A stretch of DNA of 64,000 nt. Origin: Strigamia acuminata. Taxonomy: Eukaryota > Arthropoda > Chilopoda > Geophilomorpha > Linotaeniidae. A program made the position numbers and the translations under genes. Within the stretch, counting starts at the first letter, position 1, and each line of letters starts with the position of its first letter. Shown here one piece after another: positions 52,651 to 61,030 of the stretch. The stretch is taken from positions 2,776,501 to 2,840,500 of the forward strand of contig OX442318.1 in assembly GCA_949358305.1 (NCBI GenBank), read 5' to 3'. A model generated the notes under the pieces. The model was not told the origin of the DNA, searched no databases, and was given only the letters and a program-made list of their open reading frames with translations.

Positions 52651-53260
52651 TGTGGTGACCACGAGGTCACAAAAGTGTTTTAATTAATCATAACCTAATA
52701 AATAGTGATTTTAATATTGATAGTAAAATGATTGTCAGATTATTGCGGGAAAACTAGCTATACTAGTTTTACCGTTTCTGCGGGACTGACGTGACGACGT
52801 CATGAATTTGCATAATTCTCCGAATTTATGCAAATACGTCATTTCCGGTCCAGCCTGTATTTAAACCCGTGTTTGACCGGAAACCACCACTTTATAGATA
52901 CCAGAGCAACATTAGCATCACCACCTCACCGTCAGGCCGTTTTACCGGATTGATAGAGGATCGATGCCCGTTGTCAATTACATCTATAAATCAGAAGTCA
53001 CAGATATTATCGTAGCTATACTACGATTGTAATATCTCCGAAGCGAAGCGTTTGCGAACACGTGTTTCGCCAGACGCCATTACCCTAGACAACAGAAGCC
53101 GCGTGTAAGACTGCCGTGCAGCAACAAATCGTATCCGCCGACAAGGATCCGAGACCACAGCATTGTTAAGTATATTTGTATTATATTACAAGTGTGAAAT
53201 AAAAGGTTATTATTGTAAGATATTGTGTAAGTTTATTTACCGGAAACCAAGGTTACGACA
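52651..53260 (+). repeat. Element 3, 5' LTR
   Basis: 610 bp from TGTGGTGACC to GGTTACGACA. TATTTAAA at 52858-52865 is a good TATA box, and AATAAA at 53198-53203 a poly-A signal. No 3' LTR is in view, so borders rest on TG/CA ends and similarity to element 1. Confidence 0.85.
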
Positions 53261-53262
53261 CG

Positions 53263-53280
53263 TGGGGGCCTGTCCGGGAT
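53263..53280 (+). other. Element 3 primer-binding site
   Basis: TGGGGGCCTGTCCGGGAT, 2 bp (CG) after the LTR, identical to that of element 1. Confidence 0.8.
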
Positions 53281-53417
53281 AGTTTGACTAATCAGACTAT
53301 TTTAAATAAACATATCTTACGGTTTGACATTTGCAAACTATCAAAATGACGAAAAGCGGGAAAAATCGAAACCCTTCAACCGCAAGCGCCCGAAGAAAAG
53401 CCATGGAATCCGCCAAG

Positions 53418-53422
53418 GCAAG
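53418..53422 (+). other. Target-site duplication of element 2, left copy (GCAAG)
   Basis: GCAAG directly precedes the LTR; the second copy is at 58563-58567. Confidence 0.95.
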
Positions 53423-53556
53423 TGTAAGCGATAGCGCCCCCTGGGGGTCTTTTCGATGACTTGTTCTATGTAATTTGGATTTGTTCTATGCTTTGAGATA
53501 ATAAATCAGTCTAGTTCAGACATTCAACTTAACCGTATGTCTAAATCATTCTCACA
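53423..53556 (+). repeat. Element 2, 5' LTR (134 bp)
   Basis: Base-for-base identical to 58429-58562. GATAATAAATCAG holds the poly-A signal near its middle. Confidence 0.96.
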
Positions 53557-53570
53557 TGGCGCAGTCGACA
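53557..53570 (+). other. Element 2 primer-binding site
   Basis: TGGCGCAGTCGACA begins directly after the LTR. TGGCGCAGTC is the tRNA-Ser-type site known from several insect gypsy-group elements. Confidence 0.75.
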
Positions 53571-53857
53571 TAAAAAGACTTTGGGGAAGGTGAAATAGTT
53601 GAAACAGTTGGAAATTGATGACGGCGATTTGGATGAAGAGCGCGTGGGCTTAACATTTTCGAAAATCGAGTTGCGGAGAAATTTGGGGACGGAGACGAAG
53701 GAGACGACGCGCGTTACACGTGGAAAACGTCCAGATAACGTTCGATTTGGAGACGGAGACGTATATAAGCAGTTGAAAAGTTGTTGGTGATCATTGTCGG
53801 TGGTTGACGAGATCGGTGATTGTTGTTGAAAATTTTGCGAAACACGTGGCGGACGTA

Positions 53858-56800
53858 ATGGCGGAAAATTTGGCGGTGATTTTGCAAGGATGTCGTTCGT
53901 CGCTTTTGTCCGTCGTCGAGGACGTCCTGAACGTATTCACGGTGACGATTTTGAAAGGAGAAATCGACAGGCGCGGATTGGAATCGACGAGCAATTTGAA
54001 GCAAGACTTGATGACGGTACTTTTGCAAAATAACAAGGAAATCGTTGCGTTTGAGGCGGCGGAGGCGGAGAGAATCGCGGCGGAGAAGTTGGTGGAAGAC
54101 GATGCGGAGATCGTAGAGAAAACGTCAGCGGAGGAATTGGCGAAAGAAAGGTTGGAGGCGGAGAAACTGGAAGCGGAGGAGGCGGCACGTCCGGCCGGCG
54201 GAAGTGGGGCATCGTCCGCCGAATTGATGGTTTTTCAAATGGCCGAGATGATGAAGATGTTGATGCGGGACAAGTCGGAGACGGCGGCGCGTAATGCGGA
54301 AACGGAGACGCGTAATTCGGAGTTGTTGGCACAAAATACTTTGGTGATGAACCGCCTCATTTCGTCTCAGTGTCCGCAGACGGTTCCCGCGACCACGGTG
54401 GTGCAGATGCATTCGACAGTCGACACCGTGAAGGCTATTTCGTCATTTTCGGGTGACGATATGGAAAGTGTTCAAGCGTGGCTGAAGGAGGTGAAACGCG
54501 TGGCGAAGCTTTCGTCTTGGACGGACGAATTAACGTTGTTGAACGCAGCAACTAGGTTGGAAGGTCACGCCAGCGACTGGCAGAAGACCGAAGGAAAGAA
54601 AATTATTAGTCTGGAAGGTTGGATGTGGTCGTTGGAGGAGAGATTTAAAAGCCGCATGAACTTTCACGAATTCTTCGAATTGCAATCTAAAAGAAAACTA
54701 GAGGCGTCAGAGTCGATCGTCCATTACATTTACTCGAAAAATACAATACTGGAGCGTTGCGCGAATCGGATAAGCGAATCGGATCGAGTGTCGATGATTT
54801 TGGGCGGAATCGGCGAGGAGTTGGTGTCATTTCCTTTGGCATCTGGCAATATCGGTTCGGTTGAGGAGCTGATACATCGCGCGAGGGGTTTGGACGGGGC
54901 GAGGAAGATTAAGCCAAAGGACAAGAATATTAACAACGTTGAAGTTAAACGAGCAGCAAGGGACGTAGGGAAGGAATCGACGAAGGAAGCGTTGTCAGCG
55001 GCGTCGACGAACAAGAACTCTCAGCGTCACGTACAATATAAATACGGGATGGATAAGTCAACTCTCACGTGTTTTAAGTGTGGCAAGATCGGACACGTGT
55101 CGTTCGACTGTTTACTGGCAAGCGCGGGAGCGACGACGGAGAAGACGCCGGAGAAGGTCGCAGCTTGTGTTGTCAAGACAAGGAAACCGGAAATGAATTT
55201 AACGGTCGTTACGTGTAGCGTGGAGGAGTTTGACACGGACGTTGAGGCGCTGATCGATCCGGGCGCAAATTTAACAATTATCGATGGCAGATTTTTGAAG
55301 AACGATACGGAATTGCGGGCAAATAAATCGGGGGCCAGTTTTCGGGCTGTTAATGGATCACTGAAGATCGACGGGTTTTTGGACATCACGTTTAAAATCG
55401 GAGACTTCGAATCCAGCATGAAGAACGTGGCTGTCTCGTCCGATTTGCCGTTTCCGGTCATCGTCGGTACCGACTGGCGGAGACAGGAGGGTTTGCGTCT
55501 CGTGTTGGAGCCAAATGGCGACGTGAATATCTCCAGGGCGACGGAGTCGGTCAGATTGGGAAATTGCGCAATTTTTAACGAAGCAATCGATCGTGGAGGG
55601 GAGTGTCTCGTGGCAGTTTCCGAGGACGAGAAGTTCGCGAAAGAGGTCGACGAAATCGTTGAGTCGGTGGATAGTTCGGTTTCTCAGGAGGAGAAGTTAC
55701 AGTTGAGAGCGGTGTTTCACAAGCGGAAGGAGGCATTCAACATCGACGGTTCGCTGGGACTGTACACGGACGAAGAGTGCGAGGTTCCTCTGACCCACGA
55801 CCGTCCGATTCGGTGCAAGCCGAGGCGATTTTCGGCTCAAGAAGAAGTTCGGTTACGAGAGACCGTGGCAAAGTGGAGGAGGTTGGGAATTTGTAGAGAA
55901 TCGAACTCGAATTACAATTTTCCTTTCTTCACCGTGGACCAGCCACATCACCCCACCACACCATGGCGCCCTGTAATCGATTTGAGGCGTCTGAACGAGG
56001 CGGTGGATATGACAGTATATCGGATGCCGACGATCGATGAGGTTTTGGAGTTTCTGTTGGAAGACGAGCCGCGTTTGTTTAATTCGGGTGACATTGCGAT
56101 GGCGTACTACAATATTTTGCTAAGACAAGCGGACTGTCACAAGATCGCGTTTTTCACGCCCGAAGGTCTTATGGAGTTGCTGCGTATGCCGGTCGGCTAC
56201 AAATTGGCTCCGTTCGTGATGCAGAGGGCGATGGACAGGATGTGCAGCGAGGTTAAGCGGACCAAACCATATTTGGACGACGTGGGGCAGTCGGGGAGGT
56301 CAGCGGGTGAGTTGATAATGTCTTGGGACGAATTTTTGGGTTTAGTAATTCAAAAGGGGTTTAAATTAAATTTGACAAAGTGTAAGCTATTAAGAGCAGA
56401 GATTAGTTTCTTGGGTTACATCATTTCGAAAGAGGGGAGGAGACCGGACCCGGAACGATTGTCGGACATCGATAAATTCAAGTTTTTTAAGAACGTTAAG
56501 GACGTTAGGGGTTTCTTGGGATTCGCAGGTTATCATAGACAATTCATTAAGGGTTTCGCGTCGAAAGTAAGGTGTTTGACTTTATTAACAAGAAAAGGGA
56601 CTAGGTTTGAGTGGTTGGACGAGCATCAGCGCGCCGTCGATCTGATAAAATCGGAATTAAAGTCGTGCAATTGGTTGGGGAGTTTCCGTAGGGATGCCGA
56701 GACCATTCTGCACGTGGACGCGTCGTACGAAGGTCTTGGGGTAATTTTGCAGCAGCGACAGGGAGGAAAATTGGTCACTATAGCGTTCGCGAGCAAGGGC

Positions 56801-58378
56801 GTTCCAGAATCGTATTCGAGTGCGCATTCGAACGAATTGGAATGTTTAGCTGTTCACTGGAGCGTCACTGAAAAGTTTCGCTTCTATCTTTCGGGCATTA
56901 AGTTCGTGGTTTTCACCGACAACTGGTCGGTCTCTCATTTACTCGCAAAGAAGGAATTGAATAGGAAATTTGCTCGTTGGATATTAGATTTGCAAGAATT
57001 TGACTTTACTATCAAGCATAAGGCAGGGAGTCTGAACGTGGTTGCGGATGCGTTATCTAGAGCAGTTAGTATTGATAAATCGAACGTGTTGATTGCAGCG
57101 GCATTGAGGGTTGGGGGAGAGAGGTTGAAGGAGCATCAGGATTCAGATGAACGGTGTGCTGAATTAATTCAGAAATTGGGGGATAAGTTTGAATTGAAGA
57201 GCGGGGTTTTGTGCAAAAAGAAGACATTTAAGGGTAAGGAGATCTGGAGAGTAGTTATTCCTGAGAGGATGAGAGTACAGATAATGAGGGAGGCACACGT
57301 TAAGGGCGGGCACTGCGACGCTTTTCAGACGCGTAGTAGAATTCAGCGCAGAAACTGGTGGGAAGGGATGAGCAAGGACGTGCGTGATTTCGTCAGGAAC
57401 TGCACACAGTGTCAGCTTCACAATCATAGAACCAGAAAAGCGGACGGTTTGTTGAAGTCGAGAGCTATTCCACCGAGGCCGTTTCACACGATCGCGGTGG
57501 ATCACGGAGGTCCGTACACTAGCAGTTTCGGCTTTACACACATTTTAGTGGCGGTTGACTGCTATTCTCGATTCGTGGTAGCGGTCCCAGTGAGAGACGT
57601 TTCAACAAAAAACACCATTCGCGCGTTGGAGGAGGGCGTAATTGGTCGATTCGGAATTCCAAAGAAAATTATTTCGGATGAGGGAACGGCTTTCATGTCT
57701 CGTGAGTTCAGTTCTTTCGCGCAGGCAAATGGAATTTTGTTGGAAGAATCGCCACCATATCACCACGCGTCGAACGGTTTGGCGGAACGCGAGATTCAGA
57801 ACGTTTTGCAGAAATTGAGAAAACTGGGGAATTCGGGGAAGAAGTGGTCGGAGGATCTGGACGCAGCAGTTTGGGCCATCAACACCAACATCCAGTCCTC
57901 GCTTGGATTCACGCCTTTCGAGTTGGTACACAGCTTCTGGCCTTCAGAAAATTTGGAGTCGGCTTGGTTGGAGGCTTTGGAAGACGGATTCGACTTGGAA
58001 GAAATGTGGCATAAACGCAGAGAGGCCGAGGAAAATCTGGCGAGTTCGCAGACCGAGCAGAAACAGAGATTCGACAGCGGTCGAAAGCCTTCCGATCTCA
58101 AGAAGGGAGACAAGGTGTTGTATTCGAAGGGACCGCGCAACAAAAAGTTTGACACGCTCTTCTCCGGTCCGTTTGAGGTGGTGAGGAAGTTGGGCGAGGA
58201 GGTGTTCCTCATAACGGACGTCGCGGAATCAAGATCGTGGAAAACACATGCATCCCAACTAAAGAGATTTTTCGCCGAGCACCAAGAGGAGATCGTCACG
58301 GGAGATGAGGGAGCGGCAAAGAGCAGCGAGGAGCCATCGGAGGCTCGTTACGTTTTGAGAAATCGAAGTGTACCATAA
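53858..58378 (+). CDS. gag-pol: Element 2 Gag-Pol polyprotein (1,506 aa)
   Basis: ATG at 53858 is the first in the frame. Order: Gag with an Ala/Glu-rich coiled segment (AEAERIAAEKL), capsid region (WLKEVKRVAKL, ASDWQKTEGKK), zinc knuckle CFKCGKIGHVSFDC (about residue 404), protease with LIDPGANLTIID (about 466; Pro where Ser/Thr is normal), reverse transcriptase with VIDLRRLN and YLDDVG (about 804), RNase H with HVDASYEGLG and ELECLAV, integrase zinc module (H.KGGHCD...C..C, about 1146-1180) and D (AVDHGG), D (SDEGTAF), E (AEREIQ) triad. No frameshift separates gag from pol, which is unusual for this superfamily but known. Confidence 0.95.
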   Translation: MAENLAVILQGCRSSLLSVVEDVLNVFTVTILKGEIDRRGLESTSNLKQDLMTVLLQNNKEIVAFEAAEAERIAAEKLVEDDAEIVEKTSAEELAKERLEAEKLEAEEAARPAGGSGASSAELMVFQMAEMMKMLMRDKSETAARNAETETRNSELLAQNTLVMNRLISSQCPQTVPATTVVQMHSTVDTVKAISSFSGDDMESVQAWLKEVKRVAKLSSWTDELTLLNAATRLEGHASDWQKTEGKKIISLEGWMWSLEERFKSRMNFHEFFELQSKRKLEASESIVHYIYSKNTILERCANRISESDRVSMILGGIGEELVSFPLASGNIGSVEELIHRARGLDGARKIKPKDKNINNVEVKRAARDVGKESTKEALSAASTNKNSQRHVQYKYGMDKSTLTCFKCGKIGHVSFDCLLASAGATTEKTPEKVAACVVKTRKPEMNLTVVTCSVEEFDTDVEALIDPGANLTIIDGRFLKNDTELRANKSGASFRAVNGSLKIDGFLDITFKIGDFESSMKNVAVSSDLPFPVIVGTDWRRQEGLRLVLEPNGDVNISRATESVRLGNCAIFNEAIDRGGECLVAVSEDEKFAKEVDEIVESVDSSVSQEEKLQLRAVFHKRKEAFNIDGSLGLYTDEECEVPLTHDRPIRCKPRRFSAQEEVRLRETVAKWRRLGICRESNSNYNFPFFTVDQPHHPTTPWRPVIDLRRLNEAVDMTVYRMPTIDEVLEFLLEDEPRLFNSGDIAMAYYNILLRQADCHKIAFFTPEGLMELLRMPVGYKLAPFVMQRAMDRMCSEVKRTKPYLDDVGQSGRSAGELIMSWDEFLGLVIQKGFKLNLTKCKLLRAEISFLGYIISKEGRRPDPERLSDIDKFKFFKNVKDVRGFLGFAGYHRQFIKGFASKVRCLTLLTRKGTRFEWLDEHQRAVDLIKSELKSCNWLGSFRRDAETILHVDASYEGLGVILQQRQGGKLVTIAFASKGVPESYSSAHSNELECLAVHWSVTEKFRFYLSGIKFVVFTDNWSVSHLLAKKELNRKFARWILDLQEFDFTIKHKAGSLNVVADALSRAVSIDKSNVLIAAALRVGGERLKEHQDSDERCAELIQKLGDKFELKSGVLCKKKTFKGKEIWRVVIPERMRVQIMREAHVKGGHCDAFQTRSRIQRRNWWEGMSKDVRDFVRNCTQCQLHNHRTRKADGLLKSRAIPPRPFHTIAVDHGGPYTSSFGFTHILVAVDCYSRFVVAVPVRDVSTKNTIRALEEGVIGRFGIPKKIISDEGTAFMSREFSSFAQANGILLEESPPYHHASNGLAEREIQNVLQKLRKLGNSGKKWSEDLDAAVWAINTNIQSSLGFTPFELVHSFWPSENLESAWLEALEDGFDLEEMWHKRREAEENLASSQTEQKQRFDSGRKPSDLKKGDKVLYSKGPRNKKFDTLFSGPFEVVRKLGEEVFLITDVAESRSWKTHASQLKRFFAEHQEEIVTGDEGAAKSSEEPSEARYVLRNRSVP

Positions 58379-58413
58379 TTTTGTAATTTTGTATTGTTGT
58401 CGAGGACGACAAC

Positions 58414-58428
58414 CCAAAAGGGGGGTCG
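58414..58428 (+). other. Element 2 polypurine tract
   Basis: AAAAGGGGGG followed by TCG and the TGTAAGCG start of the 3' LTR. Confidence 0.85.
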
Positions 58429-58562
58429 TGTAAGCGATAGCGCCCCCTGGGGGTCTTTTCGATGACTTGTTCTATGTAATTTGGATTTGTTCTATGCTTT
58501 GAGATAATAAATCAGTCTAGTTCAGACATTCAACTTAACCGTATGTCTAAATCATTCTCACA
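58429..58562 (+). repeat. Element 2, 3' LTR (134 bp)
   Basis: Identical to the 5' LTR, followed by GCAAG. Confidence 0.96.
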
Positions 58563-58567
58563 GCAAG
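58563..58567 (+). other. Target-site duplication of element 2, right copy (GCAAG)
   Basis: Second copy of GCAAG. The interrupted gag frame resumes at the next base. Confidence 0.95.
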
Positions 58568-61030
58568 GGCCGAAGCATTAGCTAGTCCAGCGTTAGAAAA
58601 GCAGCCACCGGAGCCGACGAGGGAAAAAACGACGGGAAATACACCAGTCAACGAAAACCACGCGGAAAAACCACCCGAGAATGTGCCGACCGAAAAAACG
58701 CCGGCTAGTAAAGTACCCGCTAGCAAAAACCCAACCAATAAAACGCCGATAAATCAGCGAATCGAAGAAGAAGTCGAAGAAGAGGAGGAAGAATCCGGAC
58801 AAAGTCAGAACGGGTATAACCTATTCGACAATCGGGATAATCACCAGAGTAATCGTATCACGATCACGCACGGTTATAATTCGAAGAAATCCCAAATCGA
58901 TAGCTGTAAGGAAGCGTATGAACTCGCTCGACTGGAGGGAATCCCTTACGATGAAGAAGGGGACCCGCTGGCACAGATGAACATGATCATTCGTCTTGCC
59001 AAAGAACGAGCGGAGAAACGAGCCCTTAGAAGGGGTCGAAAAAGCGTAAAACGTCAAAAAACAAATAATCAATTGACGGACTCCTACGATTCCACCCGAA
59101 CGTCCGACGCCGACGACGAAAGCGAGGCCGATTCCCTCAGCTCGAAAGGGATCAACGTTAAAGGATGGGATAGTATAGTGGACGAGCCAGTCGAAATCCA
59201 GAACGAATTTCTGGAAGCTTTCCAACAGGATCGCCGAAATAATAATGGTCAACAGTCGTGGGCAATCTCACAATCCTTCGCTACTAGGGCTGGCCACACC
59301 AGTCAAACGCCAAAGGATCCTAACGCAGAGATGATTAGACTGATAAATCAACAAAATCAGCTAAGAAACCAGCAAGGACGGAACAGGTTGGCAATGCCAA
59401 GCCTCGAAGATATCCAGACGGTACAAGCCAACGTCGACGCAGCAAACGAGGCGGAAAGAATTAAAATACAAGCCGCCAACGAAGCCGACCGAGAAGCCGC
59501 AAGACTAAAATCGCAACTCTACGGCGGAAGAAAGTCGACAATTTTGATCGGACAGAAGAACGGGGTCCTAAATGGAACAGCCATAAATGGAATTTTCCCC
59601 CCCGGAACACGACTGACCGAGTCTCAGCTAAACTCGACAACACCGACCTTGACTGACCCAAACTCAGCCAGCGACAATTTCAACCGATTCGCGCCACAAA
59701 ACGGAGCCGCGTCCCCGAACTGTGGGAACCAATACCAAGCCGATCCCATAATGGAAGCTAGATTGAGAGCACTCGAGGAGCGGGCACGCGCCGACTCCCA
59801 AATCAATCAAAACCGAAATCTAAGAAATCGACCAAGGCAGAACGAGAGCCTTCTTCGAAAGTATTCTGCCGATCAATGGGCCTTAGAACAAAAAGACCGA
59901 AACATAAAATGGTCACAGTTGCGGCTAATGAGATTCGACGGGACTTGGAGAGCCGGGAATAAATTCCTCGACGAAGTGGCACTCACCATTTCGCGGCTCG
60001 GAGCCGAACCCGACGAGATGGTGGCGAAGGGTTTGCCAGAAATGTTAGTAGGGGAAGCTCGAGCCTGGTACGTGGAAGCAAAATTGAAAACTTGGGAGCA
60101 ATTTGTCGTCGCTTTCAACAGTCAGTACGGCGAGACGCAAAAAGAAATTAGGCAGAGAGTCAGTCTCATGCTGCAAGCCGCAGGAGAAGAATTACGAGCC
60201 TATTTCCGACGAGCCAAAAGTCTGTTCAACGAGTTGGATACGCCACTCGACGAATATGCACAGAACGTAATCTTCGAAAAGGGATTAAACGACACTTCGA
60301 AGAAAGTACTGAGAGACATGAACGCGCCGACAGCCGACAGTTTCGAACAACTATTGAAATTTGTAAACGAGTATCACGAAGAAGTGGACGACCGTTATAC
60401 GGAAGCCCTGACGCCCGAGCAAAGAACACAAACGCAGCTCCGCATACAACGGATTCATGCGAAAAATCATGACGCAGGGAGACTAATCCAGTCGCGTAGC
60501 TTCCTAAACGGAGAAATCGAGGCCGCACCCCAGAAAAAGGCGAACGATAAAACCGCCTCGAACCCGATACCGGCTCCAAAAGCTTACAGAGCCAGTACGA
60601 ACTCCGACGCAACTAATCTCGAAGAAGGGAGGGAAAGTGAAGAAAATAACTCCGAGCAAAACTCAGGAGGGGATACCAGCGATAGCCAACAAGAAGAAGA
60701 GATTCTCCACGCTAACATGGGGAAAGAAATCGCCCCCAGCTACCGACCCCGAATGAAGACCGCGAATAAAACGGAGCACCACAACCCAAAAAGCGAAAAA
60801 CCCTACGAGAAAAAAGAGTTCGTGAGACGACCGTACCCGAAAACAGATAACTCCACCACAAAACCTTGTAATTACTGTAACGAGGTGGGACACTGGAGAA
60901 GAGATTGTCCAAAACGAAAAAAGAGGAAGGAGGAGAAGGAAGCCGCCAAAAACGACGCATTGTTAGAAAAGCTAACAGCCAAATTCGAAGAACTGACAAA
61001 AAACTGGTTAAAGCAGACAGAGAAAAAATA

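Larger units (their letters stand above)
53423..58562 (+). mobile_element. Element 2: compact complete Ty3/gypsy retrotransposon nested in element 3
   Basis: 5,140 bp with 134-bp identical LTRs (TGTAAGCG...TCTCACA), primer site, one gag-pol ORF, polypurine tract and perfect GCAAG target duplication. Identical LTRs and an intact ORF indicate a very recent insertion. It belongs to a different lineage from elements 1 and 3: other primer tRNA type, short LTR, fused gag-pol, different reverse transcriptase motifs. Confidence 0.96.

Noticed and set aside
52263-52670. 135-codon minus-strand frame
   Set aside because: It runs through a tandem repeat and short GGAAGGTCG units; no recognisable protein.
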